Notes: generated from the sequence alone by a model not told the origin. DNA of 64,000 bases from Hymenopellis radicata (GCA_015501595.1 JADNRX010000139.1:1-64000), one strand, 5' to 3'. Counted from the stretch's first letter, positions 1-12,423 are shown. Program-made: numbers and translations.

Positions 1-747
1 GACGAGGACGAGGAATCGGCGTACACCCCGATCACCTGCCCAAATATACACCAGCTCGATGCCACGTCGGTGCTCCTCGTCAATACTCTAACGCTCCCTC
101 GTCTACGGGAGGCTTCATTTCATCCTGTCCTTGCCACGGCTGACTATGCCCTGTCTTCATTCAAAACAACTACTCATTCGTTCCAATTGTTTGAGCACTC
201 TCACCAGCCTCTCGCTTACCGGTGTGGCCCTTGCTACCTCACCCGAACGGGTCCATTCTATCCTTTCCCAGACACGTAGTCTCGCCTTCCTCGACTTAGA
301 AGTAACCATGCGGGAATACGACGATGAGACGGATGCTAGCGACCGTGACCAAATAGTGGCGATCGTGAAATCCCTCGAGGTCATACCGACAAAAACTGTC
401 ACCTTCCTTCCCCTCCTTTCATCTTTGGACATTCAAATATGTAATCACTATGAACGATTCAATCTACGTATTTTGGGCCTGTCGGCAGGTTTGCCAAGGC
501 GCGCTGGAAAGGGGACGATACGGTTGGCCGAGCAAGGCTTAGGACATGCCACTTTTCTGTGCAGGCACAGCATCTGGAGGATAGCATATATCGGGCAGCT
601 GGGAGTTCTGTCCCGCATATCTTCAGTGAAGCGGAAAGGTTCGTCTTCAATGCGCTGATTGATGAGGGGATGGACCTCGCTATACGTGTCACGTCGGATT
701 TGACTAGAACCTTTGGAGGCAATGTGGTTTTCGCAGTTCCCAGTTGA
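1..747 (+). pseudogene. F-box family 1 (F1a), 3' part, frameshifted
   Basis: This is the C-terminal, LRR-like half of an F1 F-box protein, cut off on the left by the window edge. Its reading frame matches the intact genes at 42063-43811 and 44720-46471 (shared motifs TLPRLREAS, ATSPERVHSILSQT, EGMDLAIRVTSDLT, ending VFAVPS). The frame is broken at least twice, near 150 and near 490-560, so homology passes between three frames. The normal stop is kept at 745-747. It is followed downstream by an F2 copy, the same F1-F2 order seen elsewhere in the window. It is almost certainly non-functional. Confidence 0.8.
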
Positions 748-1225
748 ATTGCGCCGTCTCGGAAATTTACTTCCGCTCATTGAAGGTAGAAAGCCCTGTT
801 CCTTCTCCACATGAAGGATACCAGGCCTGTTCGTGTCATATATTGTCGGCTCCAGCTTGAATTGTCTACATGGTTATGGTTTTGCTATACAATATAATGA
901 GGCACTTTCTCCGAGAGACGAGAGGAGCTGCAGCTTTGAAAGACGATTGAGGTTTGATTTCCTTCTACTCTATAACAACGTTGCTACAAAGCGACTGCAG
1001 TTCCGGTCCAGAGATTAACAAGCCTCATGTCAAGGTGGTCTGGTTCGACCGGTACGCCAATTTGAAGTCTTTCTACTCTTCATACTGCTATTCCTTGAAC
1101 CTATTACTTTCGACGTATAAGCTCGAACGAGTTTGAATACAGAATGATTACAGAGGATACGTGAATTGTTGAGAACCCACTTGGTGCCGGTCGACCACGT
1201 GCTATCGTTATTTCTTACGCTCGAC

Positions 1226-1391
1226 CATCATGTTGGAAAGCGCTTTCTGACGCGTTCGGCGCCGAAAACATTTTGAACTCCTTGCAACTGTAAACCAGTT
1301 TAGCTCGATGTATGTGGCCCCTTCTTGTACGCGTGTATTTCTAATCCTAGCTTCAGACACGTCGCTTGCTCTTCGCCATTCGTGTCACGCC
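1226..1391 (+). promoter_or_regulatory. conserved upstream block of F2 genes
   Basis: About 165 bp directly before the F2a start codon are nearly the same as the stretch before F2b (about 25905-26059), as a promoter stub at about 17600-17766 and, on the minus strand, as the start side of F2c (about 51758-51925). The block starts near CGACCATCATGTTGGAAA and ends by the start codon. Conservation between decayed copies mainly reflects common descent, but it is the best candidate for the F2 promoter and 5' leader. Confidence 0.55.
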
Positions 1392-1723
1392 ATGTCGGTG
1401 TCGCTGTGCACACAATGTGGGACCATCTCCAAACCTAGTCTTCAGTATGTCCACGAACTCGAAACTTCCATATTGCTGCACAACCTTCGTACGTCCAATG
1501 TCCCCGCGACAGACCATGAGTCTTCCCATATCCAGCACAACATTCTACCCAATATCGATACGGACATATCCTCCATAAGCGCCAAAATCAGGTCCCTTCA
1601 GGATGTCATTGCCTCCCTACAGCAGGAACGAGACGCGTTAGAAAGTGTACGAGAAAGGTACCGAGGTCTAATTTCCCCGTGTCACGCAGTACCCCCTGAA
1701 CTCTGGGAGCAAATCATCTTCTA

Positions 1724-2188
1724 TCTTTGGACACTGTTGGATGCTTAAGATGAAATGCTATGCACTGGTAGCAATACCAGTGCATAATAACACATAACAT
1801 GGGACAGCATGTAGCAGGTTATGGGGAGGGCACCCCGCAGGGGATGCCCTGGGCCCCGACAGGGAGACTCCGGTTGAGGCAGTCAGCCGCGAGGGTGGGT
1901 GGGCCCATCACGGCAGTTCCCCGCCAGGGCAACGTAGCAAAGCATTGAGACTTAACTAGAGGTTAGTTAAATACAACTCTCAGTCTCAATCTTATATAGG
2001 GATGGGAGGGAGGGAAAAAACAAAGCTGCGGGTGCCAGCTGACTGCCGTGGAGTCAGCGCGCCCGACTTTCTCTGACGCGACGACGACCGTGATGGAGGA
2101 GCGGAAGAGAAAGAAATTGATCGCATCACTTACGTGTCCGAAGACCTCAGTTTGCCCTCCCTCGTGCCTCAGTCTGACAAACTTACAA
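1724..2188 (+). mobile_element. Helitron-like non-autonomous unit 1 (465 bp)
   Basis: This is the first of two head-to-tail units inserted in F2a. It begins TCTTTGGACACTG and ends GACAAACTTACAA. The left flank is A and the sequence after the whole insertion is T, so the insertion lies between A and T without a target duplication. It has no coding capacity. The middle (about 1892-2020) is unique to this unit and includes a TATATAGGG stretch. A 5' TC, an A|T target and abutting head-to-tail copies are all seen in Helitrons. The 3' end is not the usual CTRR, so the class assignment is tentative. Confidence 0.55.
1759..1786. repeat. perfect 12-bp hairpin near the left end of the unit
   Basis: TATGCACTGGTA, loop GCAA, then the exact reverse complement. 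The same hairpin recurs at 2224-2251 in unit 2, at the same distance from the unit start. Confidence 0.9.
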
Positions 2189-3279
2189 TCTTTGGACACT
2201 GTTGGATGCTTAAGATGAAATGCTATGCACTGGTAGCAATACCAGTGCATAATAACACATAACATGGGACAGCATGTAGCAGGTTATGGGGAGGGCACCC
2301 CGCAGGGGATGCCCTGGGCCCCGACAGGGAGACTCCGGTTGAGGCAGTCAGCCGCGATACCCAAACCCAAAGGAGCGCAGCGACGCATCCGGCGGGCTGG
2401 TGAGGACAGAATCTCCCTGCAAAGTGAGTGGTACAGATACCCAAACACGAAGGGCCTGAAGGGACCGCATCGTACCACTCACGTAGCAGCAAGTGTAGCA
2501 TGTGTCCCGGCCACAGAATACACGGGATGCGAACAGGTGGCAGTACCGTGTCGCGAAAACATAGCAGTTGCATAGCACTGTGTCCCGGCCACAGAATACA
2601 CGGGATGCGAACAGGTAGCAGTACCGTGTCGCGAAAACATAGCAGTTGCATAGCGTTGTGTGTCCCGGCCACACAAATACACGGGAATGCAGGAAAAGGT
2701 AGCAAAGTGCATTGCCATACATGAAAGTAGCGACAAGCGTAGCGTAGCGAAAGTAGCAGCAGTCACCACTGCCAACATATGAAGTGGTAGCAAAGTGGTC
2801 CGTGTCGGCAGCAGTGGTAGCGGGGCGGAGAAAGCAGCGGCGAGCGCGCGCGATGGCAATGCACGTGTAGCGCGGTGACAAAACAAGATAGGTGTTCCGA
2901 GACTGCAAAAATCAGCGAGTAGCGGGCGATTGCAGACACCCACTAGAGAAGGAGTAGGTATGCTTACGACGCGTCGCAATCGCCGCAGCCCCGAAATTGG
3001 CCTAGGAAGCACCGCCGGGTGCTGTCACCGCAAAAACCGCTCCATCGAGCCGAAGTCCAGAAAGTCGAGAGAGTGGCCAAAAACATCGAGGCCACTAGAA
3101 ATGGAAAAAAACAAAGCTGCGGGTGCCAGCTGACCGCCGTGGAGTCAGCGCGCCCGACTTTCTCTGACGCGACGACGACCGTGATGGAGGAGCGGAAGAG
3201 AAAGAAATTGATCGCATCACTTACGTGTCCGAAGACCTCAGTTTGCCCTCCCTCGTGCCTCAGTCTGACAAACTTACAA
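2189..3279 (+). mobile_element. Helitron-like non-autonomous unit 2 (1091 bp)
   Basis: This unit abuts unit 1 directly and shares about 165 bp at its left end and about 160 bp at its right end with it. The middle is different: about 700 bp of non-coding sequence with a 78-80 bp tandem repeat. Close to the right end, AGTTTG and CAAACT can pair in a short hairpin a few bases before the terminus. The open frames seen on the minus strand between 2223 and 3012 are repeats of the tandem unit and not a gene. It is probably a relative of unit 1 with different internal cargo. Confidence 0.5.
2502..2690 (+). repeat. 78-80 bp tandem repeat, about 2.4 copies
   Basis: The unit starts GTGTCCCGGCCACAGAATAC and contains GCAGTACCGTGTCGCGAAAA. 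It begins at 2502, 2580 and 2660, and the third copy is partial. It lies inside unit 2 of the insertion. Confidence 0.85.
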
Positions 3280-4779
3280 TGTTCACGAGGATGAGCAGAT
3301 TTATGACGAGGATTTCACTGTTTCTCACCCAACTTGTTCCATTTGGGACATGGCCAAAGTGTGCCAGACATGGCGCGTCGTCGCTGTGTCCCTCCACTCG
3401 TGCTGGACAAAGTTACGTCTCGAATTCCCGAAGATGGCAAGACCGAGCGGGAGGTGTGGGCCTTGGAAGTGGCTCTTCAGCGCTCTGGGCAGCATCCTTT
3501 GGACATTACACTCATAACCGGTTATAATCCCTCCGACTTCGATCCGTCCTTCCGCAACCGGATGCTCGCGATGGTCCATGCAGAATCGCATCGATGGCGG
3601 GATGCACGTTTGTCGGAATACGACATGAACTCGGATATCCTGTATGCACCTCTTCGCGGACGACTTCCCATGCTTGAATCGTTGTACCTATTTCTCACTG
3701 GAGAATTCTACATCAACACGCCGGTGGATGAGCAATCCGTGGTCACTGTTTTCGGCGACTGTCCGCGCCTTACGAAAGTGGTCCTGACCGGAACACAGCT
3801 TGTTGAACTTCCATGGGCCCAGATCAGAGAGTTGCGTCTGGAGGACAGGTGTCGAATTTGGAGTGATGAAGCTTGTAGGCAGTTTGTGAGCCTGGTCGGC
3901 CGTTGTCTCAATCTCCAGGTTCTGCAGGCGCGTCTCTTCGAGGTCGAAGAGGATCCCCCATCATCTAGCACCATCTGCCCTTCAATTCGAGTACTTGATA
4001 CGGCTATTGACTTTGTCATAGACCGTCTCACTGTTCCTCGTTTACAGGAAGCCATTCTTAGCAAGGATGCCAACAATCCTCATGCTAATACCTTGCGTTC
4101 TTTTCATCGCTTGCTCCAGCGCTCTGAATGTGCCAGCAATCTCACCAGTCTCCAAATTCGCGATATCCCTCTCTACTGCACTCATCATAGCGCCCACGAC
4201 TTCTCTGCGATCCTCTCGGAAATGACACATCTTGCGGTGCTCGATATCCAGGTGTCCATGAAACGCTTAGACCACGACTTAGCCGACTTTCTGGCGGTGG
4301 ACCAGATTACGAAAGTGTTGGACGCTCTAAGTGTCGCCTCACAAGACATCGTTACCTTCCTTCCCCATCTCTCATCGCTCGGCGTTGATTTGGAACACCA
4401 CATGCATCACGGATTCCCTTATTGTGGGTCAGCGGGGGGTCTTGTTTCTATGCTCAAAGCTCGCTGGGAAGGCGATGATATGCGGGGACTCGCAAAGCTC
4501 AAGAGATTCCAGTTTTCTCTCAGTGCTTTACGGAGGTATCTTCTTGGGTGGCGGCTCTGTGGAGATGCTGACGGAATTGGCGTGTTTAGCGAGGGCGAAG
4601 GTCGTATACTGCATGACCTTGCGCTGGATGGGATGGACGTTGCTATCAAAGTTCGATCTGTTGACTCGAATACAACAGTCAAGAGTAAAGTTATTTACCA
4701 GGTTCCCGGTGAACCTTCGCAGGAGGAGGCTGAATATCGGCTACTACTGGAAGGCAACGGCGTGACGTATTACTATTAG

Positions 4780-5416
4780 ACTTCGCTCGAAGATTCGAAC
4801 TAGGATTTGGCGACGGACTTTACATATCCAGGGTATCGACAGGATTGTAAAACGATCATTTACTATACAACATCGTGTAAAACAACGACAACGAAGTGTG
4901 TGGGGATCTATGAACGAGAAGCTATGGCGCGAATTTCAACGATAGGGAGCTCTTAACGAGTGGCAACTCATCTAAATGTGACTGATCTTCGAGACTTCGA
5001 CAGGCGTTGATGAAGCGCCCGCAGAGTACGCACCTGAGCTGTCCAGTCAGCTGTCACTGAGCACGAAGCATCGCGTGTGAGATTGCCGAAATCGTCGGCG
5101 ACACCACATTCTCTATGCTGCAATTACGATGTACGCACCGTACAGAAAAAGATGTATACGCCACACCGGCGTATTCTATCGCCCGTCCTCCGCCGTCTTC
5201 ACACGACTGACAAGCGTTTTCTTCAGGCTGCTCGCATCCGGATTACTATCCATCCGAATATGGACTGTGATAACTCTTCCTATAATTGTCAACGCCATGG
5301 AGTAGGAATACTACGACACATCTAGATATTTGCTAGTGAGGCAATACACTGCAGCCGTGAACTTGAATCTCCCCTGATGTACGAGTATAAGGACTATTTG
5401 TAGGGTATGCGCATCT
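4780..5416. other. intergenic
   Basis: The first 110 bp are the F2 3' flank, shared with 27892-28000. I see no gene in the rest, which separates two convergent F-box pseudogenes. Confidence 0.6.
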
Positions 5417-7300
5417 TTAGCTAAAACGGTTCTTTGAAGAGATCGAGAAGGAGAAGAAAGAATTGTCCATCGTCAAACATACATATACTCCTCCTGCCCT
5501 AATCGAAACTCGAACCGCCCGGTCTTCATATTGTGTTTCTTCCAACAGTAAGTATTTCAGTACTGTCCAAGCCCTAGGATCCAAAATCGCAGTCACCCGG
5601 ACTAGCAGGTCCATACCATCATCAACAAGTCCAGAAAGAATGTGGGCTTCGACCTCATTCCGAAGATGAGGCAGTCTCCCGGTCGTATCTTGATATGGTG
5701 ACTCCAGCAGTCCTGCGCTCAAGCCAAAGTGGAACGTCTCGAGTTTGGCTAGCCCTCGTTCCGTATCCCCCTCCCATCGAGCCTTCACCATCGAACTGAA
5801 ACTGCCCCGTGGTTCGAAATAAGGAAATCCACTCGAGTCCATATGCCCGGTTAGACCAATCTTCACCGAAGAAACGCGAGGCAGGAAGGTCACATTTTGC
5901 TGTGGTGTAACTTGCAGGGCTTGGATGAACTCTGTGGCTTCCTGCGTTGCCTGCCTATTGGGTTCATCATTATCGTCCGCCATAGACGCACGGAGGTACA
6001 GGGCTGTAAGATTGGGTGTCTGTGACAGGATCGAGATGAGTAGATGGTCGGCCAATGTCAAGTCGATGACGTGGAGCTTGGTGAGACTCGTGCAATGGGA
6101 GCGACGCAGGAGACGGTCGAAGGAAGGCAAGAAATTGGCATACTCCATATCAAGGTCTTTGGAAAGTACAGCCTCCTCCAAATGAGGCAGCGTGAGGCGG
6201 TCGATAAGGTGACCACACCCCGTAGTGAGTTTGTGAAGATTGGAGTGGATCAACGGTTGGACGAGCGGTGTGGAGAGGGAGCTGGGGTCCGAGCGCTGCA
6301 TCCTAGGATACAAAGCTTTTCGAGGGAAGTACATTGAGCAACCAAGCGTATGTATGACAAACAGTCCTCATGGAGAGAGGTCGTCCCGTGTCATCATCGA
6401 TAAACAGGTCTGTGATTCTGGCATATGGAAGATCAATGGGACACCGTTTCCCAGTTAAGGCTACTTTCGTAAGACGCGGGCAGTCCCTAAACGCATGATG
6501 AACTGGTTGGGCTTCGGCCACTGGCGTCGGGTAATATGAAGAAAAGAGGGACAGCGATTCAAGCTGAGGAAGTCGACCACAAAGGGGTGCATACAGTATA
6601 TCTGAATCCGCGTAATCAAGGATTCCAACGTCCGCCAACGATGTGATTCAGCGAAAATCATCCCGAGAACCCGATCCCTCAATGAATAAAGATGGATCAT
6701 CGGATGAGCGACGAGCACGATCGAGAACATCGGCGTTGGCAAGAGTAACCTCCAATGGACACTGCCCCGTGCGTTGCAAGACGAGTTCTAGGATGAGGAC
6801 TTGCCCGCAGATGGCATCAAATCGACGACCATTATTGACCACAAGGAATGGAGGGATAGTGCAATGTCGCGCCAAGGCCGACATACCTGGCTCAATGCCC
6901 AAATAGGGCCAGATGGGTCGCAGGCATCGAAATCCTCGTCCACCCCAAGAGTGGCGAACAGAAAGATTTCCGACCAGAGTTCCGGAGGAACGGCGCGGCA
7001 GGGATGGATAAGGTTCCTGTACTGTTTGTGTACGGCTTCCAGTGCGTCGCGTTCTTGCTCCATGGAGTGGAGCGTCGCCTGCAAGTCCGCAATTTTGGCA
7101 CGCATAGACGAGACGTCCGCTTCGATACTGGGTAGGATGGTGTTTTGAATATGCGAGCCTCCGGTTCCGTTGCCGGAAAGTTGGTAGTACTAAGACGGTG
7201 AAGAGAAGGGGATGTTTCTAATTCGCGTTCATGGTGAACGCTACGTTTGAGGAAACGCGGCGCAACGTGCGCACTGCCATGAGGAACTATCGTCTGGTTT
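5417..7300 (-). pseudogene. F-box family 2-like gene (F2d), multiply frameshifted
   Basis: Read from about 7300 down, the frames contain a CxxC start region (QCARCAAF), a NFPAT motif, a coiled coil (KIADLQATLHSMEQERDALE), an F-box-like segment (VPPELWSEIFLFAT, ALSQVCRPWRDIALSLHS) and the LRR-like tail (DSDILYAPLCGRLPQLESL, DRLTLPHLEEAVLSKDL, ending at 5417). At least five frame changes separate these pieces. The order matches F2, but identity to F2a-c is clearly lower, so it is an older, more diverged relative. It is inverted relative to F2a. Confidence 0.75.
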
Positions 7301-7394
7301 AGAACGAACACGACGCGTACAGTAATGGCATACGGACCTGGAACTAGGAAAGGCTTTGTTGATTGTGATGATGAGGAGAAGCTGGAAAAGGTAT

Positions 7395-7725
7395 GTAACC
7401 CCGGTCCCGATCATCCGCACTCTCTCTTTGCGACCGCGTACATCCACCGTGAACTACGCGCATCTTGTCAGAGGAACACTTCTGATTCTGAAGAAGTACC
7501 AGACGACGCGGCTGCGCTCGATGTGCCCGACGACGACGACCATTTGAGTGGAACGACTTGACGAAGCTTCACGCACGACAGATCGCGTCGACAAGGCATG
7601 AGATTATAATGTTGGATCGGTCCTGCATGGGAGCTCATCAGGGTTCAAAGAGGTCAGGCGGGCGCTGAGACGGAGCATGACCGGCGTCCATTGTCCATCC
7701 GCATATCAAGACATCCGCCTCTCTA
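7395..7725 (+). pseudogene. 5' fragment of the Sfc6/Tfc6-like WD40 gene
   Basis: This is a degenerate copy of 9865-10530. Both contain the start region LRPR.STVNYA.L.RG, the acidic VPDDDD stretch, and then the segment around ACAGATCGCGTC.ACAAGGCATG, with internal deletions here. The copy is out of frame and ends near 7725. It is one edge of a duplicated block. Confidence 0.7.
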
Positions 7726-8570
7726 CGAGATCTCTTCGCAGCTCTGCTGACGCAGTCGTCGAGCCTTCGTTTCACATCGACCACCGTCTTCTCATCGTAA
7801 GGCGGCTAGCCGGTAGATCGGTTTTATACGTGTTTTACGTCCATGAAGAGCCAGTCGAAGACTTTGTGTAAGAAAGTCAGCGGAATTCGAACATCATCCA
7901 ATCCTCTTCGACAGTCTCCTTCCTTCCAATACCACTTTGCTAAATCTCATTCTACATCAGATTCAGTCCCTACATCGCTTGACGGCTGTAGAACACGCTC
8001 GCCTGCTCGACATGGCTCATCCGGTCCAGAAAAACGTCGCGCTCCCAGCCCCCTCGACATCGAGACACGAGCACTCCCTCGTCCCCGTATTGCCACTGCT
8101 GCTTCGGTCAGCTCCTTTAGACGAAGTATATGCGACGCTTGATGGACGGAGGCGTCACTGCAGGATATGTCCGACGCTGATCGTGGCGACGATATGTGGG
8201 ATAGATTAAATGCCGGCTCGACGAATTTCAATGGCGAGGACTACTGCCATTTACAATGCGACCGCGCGCTGGTACCATGTTCAAAGGGCGAGAGATCAAT
8301 TATGACACAGAAACAAAATCGAACAGCAAAGCAAGGTGACGCATAGATCTCGGATCTTCCGTGCTGCCGATGGTACGTCCTCTTCTTCGTCTGTGATGCT
8401 TTGTTTCTGGACGACTTCTCCGGTTCAGGTCCGCTCGATCGTTGACTGAGCGGGCTACTGAAACTTGATCATGTCTCTCAATGTCTTCTGGAGGCTGTGC
8501 ACAGGCCCCTTTGCAAAAGTTTTGTTTATAAGGGACACCCTCGACTGTTCCCTCCTTCACCACTTCCATT
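7726..8570. other. duplicated block upstream of F3a, no intact gene
   Basis: Two parts match the region upstream of F3b. About 7750-7900 matches about 17985-18095 (both contain TTACGTCCATGAAGAGCCAG). About 7975-8100 matches about 18815-18950, including a possible exon start MAHPVQKN and APSTSR. In each copy the frame soon ends. I cannot identify the ancestral gene. Confidence 0.55.
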
Positions 8571-9709
8571 ATGGCATTCACTATTCAGAACCTCATAAAC
8601 AAGTTCACCAGCTCTCGTCGCTCCTTTGCGAGTACAGGCCCATTCGGGCTTGTACCGCAAGAGCTCTTGGACCTCATCATTGCCTCCCTCGCCAACGATA
8701 AAGCTTCCCTTTTATCGTGTGCACTTGTTCACCCCACTTGGACTAGCATCAGCCGGTATTATCTCCCCCTCTTACTCTTGTCGTCTCCTCTCCATCCCGT
8801 GCCAAGGAGCTCACGAAGCTCTTGCGCTCATCGCGTGAGATGTTTACGTCGTCCATCACTGGCATAACGCTTGTCGGCGACGTATCATTCGAAAATATCC
8901 CCACGAGCGGCAAGTCGCCCCGTGCGCGCTCTTACAGAAAATTGCTGGATGTCCTCAAAGCCAAGGGAATCATGCTTCATTCAGGCGCTGTCGAGAATGA
9001 TTCATCTCTCGTGCGAATCCTGGCGCAATATTTCCCAGATCTTACCAACCTCAAAGTGTCCTGTGGATCGTATCAGGATATTCCGGGCTTTATGCACGCA
9101 GTTTCCGGTTCTTTCCCGCGACTCGCTGAACTCTGCATCGAGCGTGGATCACTTGGGATGGATATACCAGATGCGCCACTATTTGGGTTGAGCAGCTGCA
9201 GGCTGTCCGTGCCGTGCCTACGCACCCTACGCGTGGTCGGGTGGAATAATGAGCTTGTACGTTGGTTGGGGGACAACGTCGTGGGGACATTAGAGTGCTT
9301 GGAGCTGGAGAGCGCCAGCGTGCGGTCGACCTGTCGTGTCGGGGAGGCGATTCGGCTGATTCAAGGGAATATGGAAACCTTGAAGGATCTCAGGCTGATT
9401 TCTGTGAAACGCGATGGTTAGTGCCTCTTTTGTTTCCTTCTTGCGCAATGTGCTCACGTTTTGTGTTTAGCGGCATTCGATTTATCTGGTTTAGTGCACT
9501 TACAGAACCTCGAAGTTGCGAGTGGGATGCGTGAAACGGAGTTGGCGTTGAGGGGATGGATTCTCCCGAGGTCGTTGAAGAGGGTATATGTACGGAATGT
9601 GGTTCGTGTGTTTCGTGGGCATTGTTGTATGCAGCGTGCGGTTGGGTCTGATACAAAGGAGGGTATACTTTTTGAGGGTGCGAGTCTGCAAGGGGTGCTT
9701 GGGATATAA
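8571..9709 (+). pseudogene. F-box family 3 (F3a), one frameshift, one intron
   Basis: The start MAFTIQNLINKF leads to a classical F-box-like stretch, LVPQELLDLIIASLANDKAS and HPTWTSISRY. A frameshift near 8760-8820 breaks it, and the LRR-like part then runs open to 9418. A GT-AG intron of about 55 bp (GTTAGTGCC to TTTGTGTTTAG) precedes the last exon (AAFDLSGLVHLQNLEVASG), which runs to a stop at 9707-9709. The normal protein would be about 360 aa. The close paralog is F3b at 19134-20261. Given the frameshift it is probably inactive, though only one lesion is visible. Confidence 0.75.
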
Positions 9710-9886
9710 CCTTAATGTTCTGTCACTTTGAATAAAGTTGATTTTTAATCCATCTGCTTACTTCTTAGAAACTGCATATTATTGTCCCTTGATACAAGTG
9801 TAGTCAGTCTGCGAGTCTGAAGGTGATTGCCTAAATGGGCTCATGAGGCTCAAAAAGGTAACCCAGGTCCCATCATCTGCACTCTC

Positions 9887-12423
9887 ATGGCCAGGTCTTT
9901 GCGACCGCGTAAATCCACCGTGAACTACGCGCGTCTTGCCAGAGGGGACACATCTGAATCCGATGAAGTACCAGACGACGCGGCTCCCGTCGATGTGCCC
10001 GACGACGACGACGCATTCGAGTGGAAGCGACTTTGCTCCCGATGAAAAGAAGGATGCGGAAGCGGACGACGACAAGGATGAAGACATGGCCTCTGTGGTC
10101 GACGACAACATGGACATTGACGAGGAGCCTGTCATCGTAAAACCCGTTCCAAAAGCCAAAACCAAAAAAGCTGCGTAGTCGCGCGCCCGAAAATGGCTGG
10201 CGGTACGCGCCAAAAGATGTATGTCTTGCCTACACCAAGCGTACACCACCGCCATCGTGCGTTCCCCTACATTCTCCGACGACTGATGTGGAACGATTGG
10301 TGTCCAAGCCATCGTCGCCCTTTGTCAAGACAAACACGACATTGACGAAGAGTTTCACGCACAATTCCAAAACTACAGATCGCGTCAACAAGGCATGGGG
10401 CTACAATGTTGGATCTGGTCCTGTATGGGAGCTCGTCGAGGACAGAGCGTGGTTCAAAGAGGCTCAGGCAGGCGCTGAGACGGAGGATGACCGGCGTCCT
10501 GTTGTCCATTCGGAAATCAAGACATCCAGCGAGTTCAAGATGTTAACCGCAACGTGCGTATCTTATGCATTGACTCCACTGTTCTAATCCACCTTTTAGC
10601 GAGGCTACTCCATATCTTCCCTCCGATGTACTTGCGGCTGACGATGGAACACTAAACCCACCTCCTCCTGTAACGTGTTTCCTCGGACCGCACGATGCCC
10701 AGACAAGTGTACAATTTTCAATGTTCGAATCTCGCAAGAACTGTACGTTCTCTTTTTACTGCAAACAACTGTACTGACCTTTCTGCTAGCCGACTTTATA
10801 CCAGAAAGCAAAGCGCAGATATTCAACCCTGGTGCTCCGTATGGGGCCTTGACTGGTGTCCCATCCATCCTTCCGCTCGTGCAGGTTAGATTCTTGCTCG
10901 TAGGATTGACTCGGTCCTCAAGGATCCGTAGGGCGTCACTATACACAATACCTCGCCGTTGCGCCGTTTCCGACCAAGAATCATTCGCCAGACGTTGGTA
11001 TCAGAGCACCCCGCCCTGCTTTGGCGTGTATACAAATATGGGCATGCGACGCGTCTGGTATGCGCTGTGAGACGGTGCTTTGTGTCGAATCTGGGCCTGC
11101 ATATGACTTGAAATGGTGCCCTCTGCCTTCGCATGACAAGGTCAATTGCTATGTTATTCTTCCTCTTTGTCGCATTGACGACGTTTAGACTTTAAAGCGA
11201 CTCGGTTTTCTAGGCGGAACCTTTGAAGACGGAACATTCTCTGTCTATGCAGTCCCGATTGCCCACGAGACGAGTCGGGTCCATCGTTCGGTGCGTTAAA
11301 AGCAGCTCTTGGACAAGTAGATGTGTCTCATTTGTTGAGCAGTACATATTGCAGACCCCATCATTCGGATCGAGATGGTGGAAACTGCCTGCTGGTCCTT
11401 TGACTGGGCCAACAGCGACGTCGTCGCCATCGGCACTACTAACGGTGTCATCGTAGTATAAATATCGGTGCAGCCCTCAAGGATTACGCGCCAGGTTCGC
11501 TATTTTTGTGCCTATTGTTCGTCGCTTCTAATAAGATCGTAGATAAACCGACAGTGGTTGATATTCTACCGACCATTATATCCCAGTCCACCAGTCCGCT
11601 ATTAGGGCGCTTACGTGGATTAGGGTGCCACCGTGCTCAGCAGATGGGAAGCCTCGACTGGACGGGAATCCTACTGTGATTGCCAGTGGCGGCTACGATG
11701 GTATGGAATGTATGACAGATATTAGAGAAGGTCGGGGTTCCGTCATGAACCGCACAAGAGGTGCTGTACTCTCATTTCTTCTACTTGCCAAACTCATGTT
11801 TTGTGGCAGATGTCATCAACACTATGATTTTCTCTCCGTATGCTGGTGGGCCCATCACCATCGACCACGAAAACATCGTCAAGGCGTATTCTGCCTCGCC
11901 TAGTATGCTGGGAAGAGGGCATACACTGTTAGAACCTGGCGGTCCTGTCTGGGTACTCTTTCACTTACCGTCTCTATGCGCCGCTTACGTTTCGTAGTGC
12001 ATAAGCACCTCCGATATGCACCCTCAACTCGCCGTTGCGTGCGCTGATGGCGCTCTGAGCACTACGAACATGCTGCGCTCTACCCGTCGAGGAGGCTCTG
12101 TTCCCTTCTGGATTCACAAGATCTATCAACTCGACTACAGTCGCAAGACAGGGGAGTTTCGCATGTTGGAGCGATTCTTGCCTACGGAGTTGGCGCCGAC
12201 GAGCAAGACGGGAGCGTGGCCGCGGGAAGTGGGGGTGCAGCGCGTGGCGTGGAATGTCGGGAATGGGTTGGGTTGTGCGGGGATGTTGGCGAGCGCGACG
12301 GGGAGTGGATTGTGTCGTGTGGATTGTTTGGAAGGGCGGTGGATGAAGGATAAGTTCCCGTATGGGGATGTTGAGAGGTTGAGAGGGGGTACTGCTGTTG
12401 TTGATGATTCGGAGTCTGAGTGA
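9887..12423 (+). pseudogene. WD40-repeat TFIIIC subunit Sfc6/Tfc6-like gene, damaged in the 5' half
   Basis: The frames resemble the WD40 subunit of the RNA polymerase III factor TFIIIC (Sfc6/Tfc6). There is an acidic/basic N-terminus (SLRPRKSTVNYARLARG, DEDMASVVDDNMDIDEE), then FFGPHD-type and GGTFEDGTFSVYAVP, CWSFDWANSDVVAIGTTNG and VIASGGYDGMECMTDIREG blade segments, and an open last exon from 12001 to 12423. Several GT-AG introns fit, for example the one ending just before DVINTMIFSPYAGGP. Two frame changes in the N-terminal part, near 10025 and 10175, do not look like introns. It could be the parental gene with decay or a low-quality copy. Fragments of it occur at 7395-7725 and 18095-18780. 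The family assignment is by recognition and was not searched. Confidence 0.5.

Larger units (their letters stand above)
1392..4779 (+). pseudogene. F-box family 2 (F2a), split by a 1.56-kb insertion
   Basis: F2 proteins start with MSVSLCTQCG, a CxxC motif. A coiled coil follows (DISSISAKIRSLQDVIASLQ), then an F-box-like segment (PPELWEQI, later SIWDMAKVCQTWR) and a long LRR-like tail. Here the N-terminal part (1392-1723) and the rest (3280-4779) are separated by repeat DNA at 1724-3279. Beyond the insertion one C is missing near 3430 compared with F2b, so the frame shifts before the long open stretch that ends at 4779. The copy is dead twice over. It is very similar to F2b at 26060-27891, and the similarity continues for about 110 bp past the stop. 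Confidence 0.85.

Noticed and set aside
2223..3012. Minus-strand frames of 160-186 codons in the insertion
   Set aside because: They repeat with the 78-80 bp tandem unit in several frames and show no domain. They are by-products of the repeat.
1724..3279. Reading the insertion as an LTR or solo LTR (TGTTGG to TTACA)
   Set aside because: These ends would leave 12 extra bases between the units and no target duplication. Helitron-type borders fit the empty site in F2b exactly.
9779..10312. 177-codon minus-strand frame
   Set aside because: It lies antisense to the acidic N-terminus of the WD40 gene. Its Ser/Met/Val runs are the complement of acidic codons.
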